This document shows positions 34,201 through 41,171 of a stretch of 64,000 nt of DNA, piece after piece. The notes beneath the pieces are model-generated. The model was not told where the DNA came from and ran no database searches. It saw only the letters and a program-made list of their open reading frames with translations. The position numbers were made by a program, and so were the translations under genes. Source of the stretch: Paracentrotus lividus (taxonomy: Eukaryota; Echinodermata; Echinoidea; Camarodonta; Echinidae); the NCBI GenBank assembly GCA_940671915.1, contig CALNVZ010002974.1:24488853-24552852 (forward strand). The letters are read 5' to 3'. Each line of letters begins with the position of its first letter. Within the stretch, counting starts at the first letter, position 1.

Positions 34201-36145
34201 GTCTGATGATACTAGTAGTCGGCTTCCATCCATGGCTGAAGAAGAAGAGCCTCTGCCGGATGTACAGGAAGATGAGTGTTCCAAATTGACTCTCTCGGAA
34301 AAGATGAGATTGTTCAAAGAGAAATCACAAACGCCAACAAAACCACCTCCAAAAGTTGAGCCACCGAAGAGAAAGCGGAGAAGTGAATCGAGATTCAGAA
34401 CTCAACCCATCACTGTTGATGAGGTTAAAAAGGCTGCTGTGTCTCCATTGGCCAAAAGTTTCTCACGACCACCCAGCATGGAGGTCCTTGGTGCACTACC
34501 TATCTCTCAACAGATCTCAATGGTATATGGTGAGTCTAAAGCCCCTCCCTCTCCTGCCACAATGAATGGTCGAAGTGTCGCATCAACGCGGCGAAGTTCA
34601 ACCTCAAATGTCAAGGAAGAGCCGAAAGAAACTCCCCCAGCAGATGAACAATCGCCAAAGAAAGAAGTAGAACCTCCAGCAGTTAAACAATCACCGCAGA
34701 AAGAAGTCGAGGTTAAACCCACATCGTATAAAGAGAATGTAAAGAAGCAGAAGAACTTGATGGCATTGCTCGCATCTGAAATAAAAGGATCCTCAAAAGC
34801 TGATGAGGATGAAGAGGTTGAGCATCCAAAGTCAGAGGCTGTGGATGCAAGTATAAAGATGGCAAGGTTAGGCTTAGCAACTCCTACGGAAGAGAAGAAG
34901 CAGCCAGTCTTTGAACCCGTCCAGACTAAGCCTGTTGCACAGACGAAAGCTGCTCCTGTAGCAGCGAGTAGAAAGATTGACAACATCCCTGAGAAATCCC
35001 CTCCAAGTCCTAAAACTAGACATTCTCTGACACAACAGAAACAAGGCACCAAAGAGGCTCCACCAAGTCCCAAGAAACAGCTGTCCAGTCCGGAGAAGAA
35101 GCTGACCAAACCTCAACCCCATCCCAGGAGTCCGCAGAACATACGGCGCAACGGGACTTCAAAGACCACCAAAGATACCACTCCTCCATCACCCGTTGCT
35201 CCTCCAAGGAAATCTAAGATGGGATCCCCTGCATCCATGAGGAGGCAGGACTCTCGTGATGGAGATATCTCAAGTGGTGCAGAGGACGGGAGGAGGATCA
35301 AGAAGGATGCCGCCAAGGGGTCGTCCTCAGAGCATACCACACCTCAGAGGGAAATTAAGGTAAGACAATTGTGATCTCATGGTTCAAAACTGCTAATAAC
35401 TTGCAGAAATAGCAATAAAAGGTACAGAAAAATCCCATGCCCTTTTTGTACAGATTTTTATCATGATTTTGACTGAAGAGGGAGACATACAGATTATAGC
35501 CATTCTTCCTTTATATAGTAAAAGTATGTGCTAGATGGTTGTCCTCATGTTGCAATGAAATAATAAAAATAATAATAATAAATAAAAATAATAATAATAA
35601 TAATAATAAAGATAATGATAATAATGATAATAATAATGATAATGATAATAACAATAGAGAAATGAAAAAAAAATATAAATAAATAAATAAATGAATAAAT
35701 GAAAAACAAAAAATAACAGAAACAGCTACATTTTTGCAAAACTACTACATGTCTTATTAGCTACATTCCAAATTTATCCTGTAAGCTGACATAATTGTGA
35801 CTTTCAATACACTTTTTTTTTCTTGTGGGAGCCATGAAAATGTTAATGAAGTTTAACATTCTTCTGGTTCTCAGAAAACATATAGTGAAGAAAATATGGT
35901 TATTAAAAAATGCAATGACCTGCAAATATATACTTTCAAGAGTTTCTCCTCCTTTTCGAAACTTTATTAGAAATAATACAAAGAAATGCAAAATTCTCTC
36001 TCTTCCAGGCGGACGAGAAAGGAGAGCATTGGAGTTCCGAGTCTGAGACGGAGGTACGACAAAGAGTATCGCCTGTCACAGAGGAACATGTAGCTCTCAT
36101 CAAGAGGAAACAATCCAAGAAAAATGGCTTTGACAAAAGAGACAG
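1..36145 (+). CDS. SVIL: Supervillin-like gene, N-terminal half (11 exons, partial at both ends)
   Basis: Eleven plus-strand exons join with matching phases and GT-AG borders into one open frame of about 1660 codons. Supervillin is a large peripheral-membrane actin- and myosin II-binding protein of the villin/gelsolin superfamily. Its long disordered N-terminus precedes gelsolin-like repeats and a villin headpiece. The N-terminal hallmarks are visible: RIARYKEQRRRELAEKYG in exon 1, and repeated SEKMxxF plus RFxTQP(V/I)T modules in exon 10. From memory these correspond to IARYKAERRRQLAEKYG and TQPVT blocks in vertebrate SVIL. The rest is Ser/Lys/Glu-rich, charged and low complexity, as expected for this half. 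No gelsolin repeat or headpiece is present in the window, so the C-terminal half lies to the right. The window begins inside an exon. The family call rests on short motifs only; another member of the supervillin group cannot be excluded. Confidence 0.8.
1553..3251. mobile_element. Long-armed palindromic (foldback) element, Tc1/mariner-like termini, TA target site
   Basis: Two inverted arms of about 400 bp, roughly 1555-1970 and 2850-3249, are over 90% alike by eye. The left end reads CAGTGCGTCCCAAAAAG. The right end is its inverse, with one mismatch near the tip. Both are flanked by TA (1553-1554 and 3250-3251), the target duplication used by Tc1/mariner elements. The core of about 880 bp holds a CT microsatellite (about 2008-2036) and AATC-rich sequence, and no transposase frame. 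It is therefore a non-autonomous foldback relative. The arms are well conserved, which suggests fairly recent insertion or conversion between arms. Confidence 0.85.
4844..4986. mobile_element. Perfect-arm MITE, PIF/Harbinger-like (TAA target duplication)
   Basis: Arms of about 40 bp starting GGCCCGAATTCACAAACGTG pair exactly with the inverse sequence ending at 4986. The copy is flanked by TAA on both sides (4841-4843 and 4987-4989), fitting the TWA target site of PIF/Harbinger elements. Within the arms, the word TTTAGACCATGGTCTAAAT is itself palindromic, and CCATGG recurs three times. The whole element could fold into a nearly complete hairpin. There is no coding capacity. Confidence 0.8.
6073..6197 (+). 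promoter_or_regulatory. AG-free tract before exon 2; possible alternative coding start
   Basis: No AG dinucleotide occurs between the TAG at 6070-6072 and the acceptor at 6196-6197. The long pyrimidine run (about 6085-6115) sits some 80-110 bases upstream of the acceptor. This AG exclusion zone suggests a distant branch point. The tract is also open in frame with exon 2 from an ATG at 6073, so it could instead be an alternative 5' coding extension. The sequence alone does not decide between the two. Confidence 0.4.
6198..6287 (+). CDS. SVIL: Supervillin exon 2 (90 nt, phase 2 in, phase 2 out)
   Basis: The acceptor CTAACCAG|C and donor AAAG|GTAACA enclose 90 bases. Joined to exon 1, the frame reads S-RKARRDSNISTETQDFIDALEASRAARRER-R. 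The strongly charged stretch FIDALEASRAARRERR is a likely alpha helix. Because the length is a multiple of three and phase 2 is kept, the exon can be skipped or replaced without a frameshift. The alternative first exon ending at 16441 exploits exactly this. The acceptor has a poor nearby pyrimidine tract (see the AG-free region upstream), so the 5' border is less certain than the donor. Confidence 0.65.
6933..7857 (-). mobile_element. 5'-truncated non-LTR retrotransposon nested in the palindromic element
   Basis: On the minus strand, 7850 to 7582 encodes the C-terminal end of a LINE reverse transcriptase ORF. The typical tail pattern is visible: YRCIHGLAP near the start, then GPKTWNRLPNEL about 25 residues before the stop, and a SFKRQYK ending. 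A 3' UTR with GA repeats (7204-7266) follows, and it ends at the poly-T (poly-A on its own strand) near 6933-6950. Only the last ~90 codons remain, as in ordinary 5'-truncated LINE insertions of the CR1/L2/Rex-like group. The insertion is younger than the palindromic element it interrupts. Confidence 0.75.
8451..8680. repeat. AATC/ATCA tetranucleotide microsatellite
   Basis: Imperfect tandem copies of AATC, interrupted by AAAC and ATTC variants, occupy the loop between the arms of the palindromic element. There is no coding signal. Confidence 0.8.
10929..11151. mobile_element. Short MITE with 28 bp terminal inverted repeats
   Basis: TTATGCTAAAGTCACACAGA at the left end pairs with the inverse at the right end, with one mismatch over 28 bp through CACTTACG. 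The interior of about 165 bp has no coding capacity. The superfamily is unclear: no convincing direct target duplication flanks the repeats, and the outermost TTATGCTA/TAGCATAA is itself part of the inverted repeat. Confidence 0.65.
14300..15057. repeat. GA-rich microsatellites with a ~250 bp tandem duplication
   Basis: Two GA/GAAA purine arrays (about 14305-14650 and 14830-14890) are each followed by nearly the same ~140 bp sequence, at 14660-14802 and 14918-15057. Both copies contain ACTGAACTGGAAAG, CAGGATCTTCTGAAGATATT and GATTTTTACCAGG. The block was therefore duplicated in tandem and has since diverged by a few percent. The long Leu/Ser-rich or Arg/Glu-rich reading frames here are products of the microsatellite. 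Confidence 0.8.
15880..16441 (+). promoter_or_regulatory. SVIL: Alternative promoter and first exon of the supervillin gene
   Basis: An ATG at 16419 opens the short peptide MDSDESDE. It runs into a near-consensus donor GA|GTAAGTA at 16441/16442 in phase 2, which is the same phase in which exon 2 joins exon 3. Spliced to 19575 it yields MDSDESDE-LRRSETED with no frame break. The preceding several hundred bases are relatively GC-rich for this window and low in repeats, as expected for a 5' UTR and promoter. I see no clear TATA box and cannot place the transcription start. Vertebrate SVIL also uses alternative promoters, which makes this plausible, but it is inferred from sequence only. Confidence 0.55.
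16419..16441 (+). CDS. SVIL: Alternative first coding exon (MDSDESDE)
   Basis: Seven complete codons plus two bases, from ATG 16419 to the donor at 16442. The encoded N-terminus is very acidic, unlike the basic exon 1-2 product it would replace. This isoform would lack the conserved RIARYKEQRRREL segment. Phase and donor strength support it; it is too short for composition-based support. Confidence 0.5.
18306..18762. mobile_element. TTAA-flanked MITE (piggyBac-like target site)
   Basis: TTAA at 18306-18309 and 18759-18762 bracket inverted termini AGGTAGTGTCAGCCTTTT and AGGTAGTATCAGCCTTTT, with one mismatch in 18. The TTAA duplication fits piggyBac-type insertion. The internal ~420 bp is GC-richer and CpG-richer than its surroundings (for example around 18480-18600) and has no transposase. 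The 134-codon minus-strand frame across it has no recognisable domain and looks incidental. Confidence 0.72.
19255..19372. repeat. Minisatellite, about 33 bp unit, ~4 copies
   Basis: Imperfect tandem copies of a unit containing TTTCGGCCATCTGTGGACAT and TCTCAAGA lie ~200 bp upstream of exon 3. Overlapping reading frames in this stretch are explained by the repeat. Confidence 0.75.
19575..19696 (+). CDS. SVIL: Supervillin exon 3
   Basis: The acceptor TTATCGTTGCAG|G and donor AGTG|GTAAGG enclose 122 bases, phase 2 in and phase 1 out. The product is LRRSETEDTSDTADRLIARH followed by an RRRKSSVGSNSD stretch. RRRKSS is a good basophilic kinase (PKA-type) consensus. This is the first exon common to the long form (via exon 2) and the putative short-5' form (via 16441). 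A decayed copy of its 3' part lies about 200 bp downstream. Confidence 0.75.
19697..22626 (+). other. Intron 3
   Basis: Apart from the decayed exon 3 copy and a poly-G tract near 19912-19923, I see only AT-rich sequence with scattered ACATGTA words (for example near 20550, 21090, 22500). No further gene, tRNA or clear transposon is recognised. Confidence 0.5.
19842..20040 (+). pseudogene. Decayed tandem copy of the exon 3 end and adjoining intron
   Basis: The stretch 19842-19890 repeats the end of exon 3 (AGTGTAGGCAGT..CGTGAT..TCGCCTCACAGAAGT). Downstream sequence including AAGAAACTTGTTCTTGTTCT is shared by both copies about 200 bp apart. In the copy, the GAG codon has become TAG and the GTAAGG donor is changed. 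It should therefore not be spliced in. It is a local tandem duplication of the exon-intron junction. Confidence 0.7.
22627..22761 (+). CDS. SVIL: Supervillin exon 4
   Basis: The acceptor AAACTTCAG|G and strong donor ACTC|GTAAGT enclose 135 bases, phase 1 in and out. The product begins GSRGRHEDYSDSDSVTSSAS and ends RESRRRQET. It is a Ser/Asp/Arg-rich linker and probably disordered. Length divisible by three and symmetric phase mean it can be skipped cleanly. Confidence 0.75.
22762..23988 (+). other. Intron 4
   Basis: AT-rich intron of 1.2 kb with a long poly-T tract at about 23532-23557. No repeat family or gene is recognised; the short ORFs have no recognisable domain. Confidence 0.5.
23989..24240 (+). 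CDS. SVIL: Supervillin exon 5
   Basis: The acceptor TTTTCATTCAG|T and donor TAGTG|GTGAGA enclose 252 bases, phase 1 in and phase 1 out. The product contains SEQDARDSIRLMITNINNLL, a probable helix. A Lys/Glu block (KLKKKEEEEEKK) and an Asp/Ser-rich acidic tract ending EDSVESKDSGIS follow. If the donor at 24241 is ignored, the frame continues only 26 codons to TAA at 24318-24320. Using the donor restores the frame into exon 6. Both forms are open, so this exon can be internal or, with read-through, terminal. Confidence 0.7.
24241..24346 (+). other. SVIL: Read-through tail of exon 5: alternative C-terminus, stop and ATTAAA
   Basis: Unspliced continuation encodes GEMDGGDGFFGRHRRWWSFT then YSEESD and TAA (24318-24320). 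An ATTAAA hexamer follows at 24341-24346, just after the stop. The Trp-Trp-containing tail stays compositionally protein-like. A short isoform ending here would contain only N-terminal sequence, without the TQP modules or gelsolin repeats. This is an inference; intronic sequence of this length is often open by chance. Confidence 0.35.
25372..25805. mobile_element. Possible MITE with imperfect inverted ends
   Basis: The left end (about 25378-25402) contains TATGTTCACACAATG. The right end (about 25776-25805) is the inverse of CTAAAGCCACGTTCACACAG. They share GTTCACACA in inverted orientation with weaker flanking similarity. The interior is GC-richer than the surrounding intron, and its open frames have no known domain. 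No clear target duplication is seen. Confidence 0.35.
26046..26118 (+). repeat. tRNA-Gly(TCC)-like SINE head
   Basis: The sequence GTGTTGTGGTGTAGTGGTT aligns with a tRNA-Gly 5' half and A box. The middle has CTTCCAC in anticodon-loop position (TCC). GGATTCAAATCC fits a B box. Stems are imperfect and no CCA follows, so it is not a functional tRNA. The following ~150 bp of AT-rich tail would be the SINE body. Confidence 0.6.
26335..26565. mobile_element. Tc1/mariner-type MITE (~230 bp)
   Basis: The left terminus CAGTTGCATGCTGATTAATT, then CAACCCCCAT, matches the inverse of the right terminus ATGGGGGTTGAATAATTCTG then CATGCAACTG, with only a few mismatches. The right end is followed by TA (26564-26565); the left is preceded by TG, consistent with a mutated TA. 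The interior is AT-rich and non-coding. Confidence 0.75.
27620..27762 (+). CDS. SVIL: Supervillin exon 6
   Basis: The acceptor TTCTTCTTTTAG|A and donor CAAG|GTATGC enclose 143 bases, phase 1 in and phase 0 out. Product: SKSPDSGGGQSQSENSGNNN, then NKPSRDKRKRHNQAITMED, then IQKASKLK. It combines a polar Gly/Ser/Asn linker, a basic KRKRH cluster resembling a nuclear-localisation signal (vertebrate supervillin is known to carry such signals), and a short helix. The preceding exon can be either 5 (G/E codon) or, by skipping, 4. Confidence 0.75.
27821..28222. mobile_element. MITE with ~100 bp imperfect inverted arms filling most of intron 6
   Basis: The left end TATAGTCAGGCAGCTAGGTG pairs with the inverse of ACACCTAGCTACCTGACTAT at the right. 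Similarity continues through GTACCAGTATGTGAG and GGAGCAAATGGGGAG, with small indels. The 402 bp element occupies nearly two thirds of the 622 bp intron between exons 6 and 7. There is no coding capacity. The superfamily is uncertain; the termini are hAT-like in starting with CAG inside a TATAGT context. Confidence 0.65.
28385..29900 (+). CDS. SVIL: Supervillin exon 7: large Lys/Ser/Pro exon with SPEKK repeats
   Basis: The acceptor CATATCTATAG|A and donor AGAG|GTAAGT enclose 1516 bases (505 codons plus one base), phase 0 in and phase 1 out. From about 29006 to 29545 the product is an irregular tandem array of roughly 11-13 residue units with the core (T/S)SP(E/D)(K/R)(K/R), for example RQASPEKKLTT. 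Each core fits the proline-directed CDK consensus (S/T-P-x-K/R). Upstream is Ser/Arg linker (KRAASPIKDISKRAS); downstream is Lys-rich, then an acidic region (KEEATPTVKEPEMPEP) and a basic end (HAKRIRSRTIEVTTPSK). The whole exon is predicted to be disordered. It matches no globular domain, and vertebrate supervillin has no equally long SPEKK array that I recall. Confidence 0.85.
29006..29545 (+). repeat. SVIL: Coding repeat: ~12-residue (S/T)P(E/D)(K/R)(K/R) units
   Basis: About fifteen imperfect copies of a 33-39 base unit encode SPEKK, SPERK, SPDRK, STEKK, SPEKR, STDKK, SPDKR, SPTEKK and SPVKK variants. Spacing is irregular but the phase is kept, so selection or unequal exchange has acted on the protein-coding unit. 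Histone H1 tails and MAP-type proteins use similar S/TPKK cores. Confidence 0.85.
29901..31007 (+). other. Intron 7
   Basis: AT-rich with a tRNA-derived inverted-repeat module (30651-30953). Nothing else is recognised. Confidence 0.5.
30651..30953. mobile_element. Head-to-head tRNA-derived repeat with inverted flanks
   Basis: The left arm (30651-30700) and right arm (about 30893-30945) are imperfect inverse copies, both with GAGCAAAGAAA and GGATTCGAACC. On the minus strand, 30745-30668 resembles a tRNA: an A box GCCATAGCTCAGTCAGTAGA, a near-paired anticodon arm CCTG..AGC..CAGG (an Ala-type AGC loop), and a B box GGTTCGAATCC. The right arm carries only the B-box half (plus strand, CGGGTTCGAATCCTG). 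T and acceptor stems are broken, so these are fossils, not functional tRNAs. Confidence 0.6.
31008..31174 (+). CDS. SVIL: Supervillin exon 8 (helical, Glu-rich)
   Basis: The acceptor TATGTATTAG|A and donor TAAG|GTGAGT enclose 167 bases, phase 1 in and phase 0 out. Product: DPKREALTAKDDELFAMMQL, then RAQQIREEEEKEGKVEESGE and EEDRSVSEERPEDVIK. It is a likely helix followed by an acidic tail. The frame continues exactly into exon 9. Confidence 0.8.
31396..31570. repeat. A-rich (CAAAA)n-type simple repeat
   Basis: After a short C run there are about 170 bases of A with single C, T or G at intervals of 3-6, as in CAAAAAACAAAAAAC. The Phe/Leu-rich or Lys/Asn-rich frames here are not genes. Confidence 0.85.
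32536..32870. repeat. (TCA)n / (TCCTCA)n microsatellite next to exon 9
   Basis: A run of about 335 bases of TCA and TCC triplets, with a few AT-rich interruptions, ends about 80 bases upstream of the exon 9 acceptor. It is expected to be polymorphic in length. Confidence 0.9.
32949..33079 (+). CDS. SVIL: Supervillin exon 9
   Basis: The acceptor GTGTTCCTCCAG|G and donor GCGG|GTAAGA enclose 131 bases, phase 0 in and phase 2 out. Product: VSLKDRMQSFKGKESKPTLV, then DYSKLPVSPTPKRTSKMLAP. The VSLKDRMQSF start resembles the SEKMxxF modules in exon 10 and the SIKERLALL segment of vertebrate supervillin. VSPTPKR is a CDK-type site. Confidence 0.8.
33080..33735 (+). other. Intron 9
   Basis: 656 bp, AT-rich. 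It holds a poly-T run at about 33486-33504 and a small tandem duplication (33598-33667) with units containing CAGATCAAGGCCAAGTTGTA. No gene is seen. Confidence 0.6.
33736..35359 (+). CDS. SVIL: Supervillin exon 10: large exon with two SEKM/TQP modules
   Basis: The acceptor TTTGTTGTTGCAG|A and donor TAAG|GTAAGA enclose 1624 bases, phase 2 in and phase 0 out. Two copies of a supervillin-type module are encoded. Module 1 is LSLSEKMKMF (about 33827-33856) followed by RFQTQPVT (about 33956-33979). Module 2 is LTLSEKMRLF (about 34286-34315) followed by RFRTQPIT (about 34391-34414). Between them is a charged coiled-coil-like stretch (REEDIAREVKREEIEEQMNT). The remainder is Pro/Ser/Lys-rich, with further SP motifs (KSPPSPKTRHS, SSPEKKLTK), and is disordered. 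In vertebrate supervillin, modules of this type precede the gelsolin-like repeats, so this exon anchors the family call. Confidence 0.88.
35360..36008 (+). other. Intron 10 with AAT-type microsatellite
   Basis: 649 bp. An (AAT)n/(ATGATA)n array lies at about 35560-35710. The rest is AT-rich, with no gene. Confidence 0.65.
36009..36145 (+). CDS. SVIL: Supervillin exon 11, last coding exon seen in the window
   Basis: The acceptor CTCTCTTCCAG|G and donor GACAG|GTAGGC enclose 137 bases, phase 0 in and phase 2 out. Product: ADEKGEHWSSESETEVRQRV, then SPVTEEHVALIKRKQSKKNG and FDKRDR. It is charged, with a basic KRKQSKK cluster. The next exon must enter in phase 2. I found no convincing candidate to 64000, so the downstream intron is very long. 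Confidence 0.75.
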
Positions 36146-38837
36146 GTAGGCCTCGAGTTTATTTTTCTAAAATAATTTTCTCACTTTTCCCTCTTTGCTG
36201 GAGACAATTTCCCCTTTTTGCTAAAATAAAAAGAGTAGATCGTGTACCTTGCAGACTGATTCATCTGTGAACTCCATGTAGTTCAAAGGCTTTCGCATGC
36301 TCACTTAACCCTAATTTTTTTTTAAACAGAACAGAATTTCATAATTGAAAGCTTTCAGTAACACTATGTAGTAAGCCTTCTTCAAAAGAACCTACTTTGG
36401 AGGAATAATGAAAAGGAAAGAATGAGGTTGAAATGAATTTAGAGCATAGATTGTTCAATATATTGAATGGCTCAAGTGGTCTTTTTAAAAGAGGTTCATA
36501 ACTTTTTGAAAAGTAAAGTACGATCAAGAATTTCGATAAACTTTTTGAAAGTTGAGAATTCTTTGGGAGTGGACATATACATATGTACTTGTGGATATGC
36601 AAAGTGGATGTATAAATGTATCAAGATTATCTTTAATGATGTACTGAAATATTAAGTGCCTGGTATGACTCAGGTTGACGGTTGTTTTAATAGCACTTCT
36701 CTTGATCAAAAGAACTGTTCCAATTTGATCCAATTTGCCAAATTCTTGTCTGATCGTGGATGTTAGTCACCTTATTTTATTGGTGTATCATGTCAAATTC
36801 TACACCGCAGTATTAATGGATGTCCTGCTCGTAAAACTGGGACTTACTCATTTGATGTTTGAAATAGAATTGGTGCCATGTTCATGCAGAACACACAGTT
36901 GAGCAATAAGGTTAGAGTTTTCATCTTCTTCATAATATTTGCTATCATTTATTCCATAATGAATGGGATGCGTGGCAAATCTTACATACTTTTACAGCAA
37001 AGTTAAGGGTCAAGTTTTGAGCACAGAAGGTATATCTATTGCAAAGGTGTGAGGTCACAATTTGAAAATGGTGTATAGAGTATTATTTAATTGCTGAGTA
37101 GTTTGTGGATTTGCCCACAAGCCTAGTGCTCAATCAACCCTGAACTACTCTGACAAATTCTGTTCCAGCTACATGTATCTGCATGGCTTTTAAGGATGAG
37201 ACTCTTTGGATGCTTATTTCACAATTATCATCATTAAGCTTGGAATTGAGACTAAATTTGTCGATCTTTGTATTCGTCAATGAAGGAGCTACGGCAGTAG
37301 CAGATCCACTATCAACTCATAAAAAGAATTGTATGGCCCATGCCTACATGTAATAATAATAGAGCCACTTTTATCCCCAGACAATTGGGCCAACAAAATC
37401 CTTTGTCAGAGGTAACGCTGGCTCCGCCCCTGCACAGGACAGGTCCTATAGAAGGCAGTACAGGCTGCATCTAGTCTTGCAGTTCAAACCCCCTTACATT
37501 TTCTAACTGACATCTAGGTTGAATTAATTCAAACCAGCTGTATGGCTTACTAATAGCCTATTAATGGCCTATTACCTATACAGAATGTGCATCGTTTTGT
37601 CTGACCAATGAAAGGCTTTCTTTCTCAAGCAACGGATGAGTAATAATTCTGTATGTCTCTGCCCAGGTCAATCATTGGGTTGGTTTGATGAATGTAAGTG
37701 ACATGACAATGACCGTAGTGAACAGTTGGTTTGACTAGCTCCAGTGTGAACGACCAGCAGTGGGTCACCTGTAGTCTCAACGATAAGCCAAGTTTACAGA
37801 CTGAATGAATTATGATGAACAAGAGAATTGCACACCTGCGAGAACTATGCCACTTTTTATTTATTTTTATTTCTTAAAAAAAAAAAATCAATTTGAAGAA
37901 TGTATGCTTGCCTGCCAGTGACTTCTTGTCTTTTATAATTTTCTAAATTTTCAAATTTCTTCACATATTTCCTAAATTGTTCATACAGCCAGGGGTACTG
38001 TACTCTTTCCGACATCTGTATTTGGTGTCTTTTGGATTCCACTGGTAGAAAGAAGATACAGTGTAACACAATTTTTTTTTTCCTTCTGATATTTATTTTT
38101 GTTAGAGGAAATTCATTTCATGCCAGATCAGTAATGTAGAGGGAACTTCTATTTCTTTTCCTGTTACTAGTACCTGAAAATCTGAGAAATATTTCATTTT
38201 TTTTTTAAATCCATGTGCTGGTGTCTACAGGTGTGATTAAATTTGCAGTTATTCTTATTATTCTTCTAACTCAAGCCCCCCCCCTTCCCTTCCTCAAAGG
38301 AAACATTTGATTTTGAAAAGCAAAATTTACCATCTCTCGCTGCTTATGACAAGTAGAAAGTATGGTGTTAAGACTAGTGCTTGCTGTCGTTGATGATGGA
38401 GCAGAGATGTTCTTGATGTGTCAAATTATAGCAGAGTGTTCCTGCTGATTTTGACTCCTCGCTGACCGATGATCTACGATGATCTGGTCATGAAGATATG
38501 AAGTTTAGTTACCGCTCGAGGGAAGAACCTAATATTTGTTTTGGGAAATGTGGATGCCATTGTTGACTGTTATACTTTCATTAAAAGTGACTGAAAATTT
38601 GTCAGTGGTGAGTTTTCGTTGATTTTTCCTATATATTTATTATTTTATAAATAATTATTTTTGACTGATATATTTCTAATCAAAACATGGTATCATTAAT
38701 ATTTTTTAAGATTAATAGTATTTTTAGAACTACTTGATAACATGGATCTTTGGAATATTTTGCGGTTCATTCAGTTTGTTGTATGTTATGGTGAACAATA
38801 TGAATTGTATTCTGTATTTAATCTTGCAGTTTGTTAA

Positions 38838-39062
38838 TAATAATAATAATAATAATGGTGGCTTCTTGTAGAGCGTTCAGGTCCGTCATGCATGACGCTC
38901 ATGGCGCTTTACAAAGAATGTTTTACACGTTATTACCCCGGTCATAGCTGAGCGGCCAAGTATGTAGCGCTCAACCATATCGGGTACCCATTTACACCTG
39001 GGTGGGGAGGAGCATTGTAGACAAAATGCCCATGCCCTAGGACGTAAGTGTTAGAGATGAAA
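38838..39062. repeat. Dispersed invertebrate repeat with (TAA)n tail
   Basis: A (TAA)n run at 38838-38860 is followed by about 200 GC-richer bases containing GGCGCTTTACAAAGAATG, CATAGCTGAGCGGCC and ACCCATTTACACCTGGGTGG. This type of segment is familiar from 3' ends of LINE/SINE repeats in marine invertebrates. The TAA run would be the 3' tail of a minus-strand copy. The exact family is not identified. Confidence 0.5.
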
Positions 39063-40130
39063 TAAAATACTGCCATGTTAAGATTTTTTTTTTTTTCAAA
39101 TTAAAAGTGAGCACATGTTTTTGATTCTGCAGTAGATCATATATACATTGTAGCAAACCAAATCAACTTTCATTTGTTCCAAAATAATTAATTAAATTGA
39201 CTTTCAAAATATCAGGTGAAGAAGGGGATTAATTTGATGTAGAGAAAACAATGATTTTAAAATTGTGTGTAGGTAGTGAAACATGATTATAATACAGCAA
39301 TGATAAGTACATGTAGGTGTAATAGATATTCAAAAGTGCCCTAGCTAGAAGGGACGAACAAAAACCTGACTCAATTTTCAGCAATAGGAATTGACAGCTC
39401 CAATCAAATCATTTCTTTTCTATGGCTATATCTCCTCAACCCGAGGGCCTTGTGTTTGTATTCCCGCCTAGCAGGGGTGCAGAAAACCACCCAATTTTAG
39501 CTCATATCATCATCCTCAATTGCTCTGTGACCTGTAAAAGATGGAGATAAATCTAAAGAAAGGACAGAACAGCAATTATAAAGGAAAGGAAATTGGATTA
39601 GTTCCATTTTTTGTTGGAGATGTTTGGTAAAGTGCAAAGTGGGTTATTGGATTATCTAAAATGGACAGAGCAAAATGAAAATGAATTGACTGAAAAAAGA
39701 AAAGAAAAAAAAAAGAGTTTGTGAGGAAAGAAGACCGAATATACATGTATGTGTATTTTAAAGCAAATTATGCATTAATGAATTATATTGTTTCCAAAGA
39801 TTTATTCTTTTGTACTTTTTCAATGGATATGTTTCTGGAAAGAATATAGTAAGCTTAGTCCAATGATATTGTATTCATCCAAATAATTAATTTAGACAGT
39901 TAATTGTGTTTCATTTTAAAGAACATGTATGTTTTTATTGATGTGCAAGGTGCACAAACAGGTAAACACTAACATTAAAATGGGATAATGAAGAGAAAAG
40001 TATAATCGAATTATAATTGGTTTTCTAAGTTTGATAAAGAAAATAAATGTTATCAAGAAATAACATTAGTGATATGATTATTGTCAGTAATATCATGAAT
40101 ATATAACAATTCCAATGATGCCATGGATTA

Positions 40131-40422
40131 TCACTATATTTTGTATTTAATCCAGTGCAACCATATGACATCATTTCTATATATAGCACCATGACAGCAT
40201 CCAAGTTCCCAGGGTTTAGATCAAGTCCAATCATAAATTGAGACCTAGACAGAGACCTGAAATGTACACTTCTGAATGACCACTATATTTTGTATGTATT
40301 TCAATGCAGCCATTACATCATTTCTATATATAGCACCATGACATTGTCAAAGTTCCCAGGGTAAATTCAATCACAAGTTGAGTCCTAGCCAGAGGCCTGT
40401 AATGTACACTTCTGAATGACCA
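40131..40422. repeat. Tandem duplication, ~147 bp unit, two copies
   Basis: Two successive blocks begin CACTATATTTTGTAT (about 40132 and 40280). They share TTTCTATATATAGCACCATG, GTTCCCAGGGT and CTGTAATGTACACTTCTGAA-like sequence, with about 85-90% similarity by eye. Non-coding. Confidence 0.75.
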
Positions 40423-41171
40423 GATGGAATAGCAACGGGTGTCCCAGACATGACACACCCCGCACAGGGTACTTCCTCAGTCACCCCGGACTGACTGACG
40501 TATAGGTATTGGAATGTTTGCTTGATCAAATGGCAGAGGAAATTGTATATATATATACCATCTCGACAGGAAAGTAGTAAATACTAGAATGCCTTGAATG
40601 ACAGGGAAATATTACATTCTAGGATGTTAGCTTATATTAGATGGGAAAGGAAATATTAAATACTAGAATGCAAGTGTGTATAGTAAAGGGAAATAGTAAT
40701 AGGGCCTACTAAAGTCTCAAGAGGGAATTATTGTTGAAATTATGTGTGTTTTGTTTGGTGATTGACTCATGTTTGCAAATATCAACCCTTTTAAATAAAT
40801 TGATTGTTGATTTAAATTGATTCAGCAACTTTCTACATTAGCTTATAAAGATTATATTATCATCAAAATTAAACTTCTCAAGCGCTTATAAAGAAACAGA
40901 GAGCTATTAGACCCCAATATAGAGAATAAGGAAAAGTTTATTCCTGCTGCATACAAGAAAAAAGATATAATTCTACAATAACCCTATATCAGTAAATTGC
41001 TTGCTTCAACTTTCTAACTTAGTATAAGTAACATAAAAACAAAGTTGGACCCAGGTGTTTTTTGCTCTAGTAAGATGCTTGGGACTTATTAAAATACACT
41101 GAATAATTAATCACTGCTTATGTGTAGTGTCAGCTGAAATAGAATGGGTGTTTACACTGTCACTTTAACGG

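Noticed and set aside
34507..35109. 200-codon minus-strand frame opposite exon 10
   Set aside because: Antisense shadow of a confirmed coding exon with no recognisable domain.
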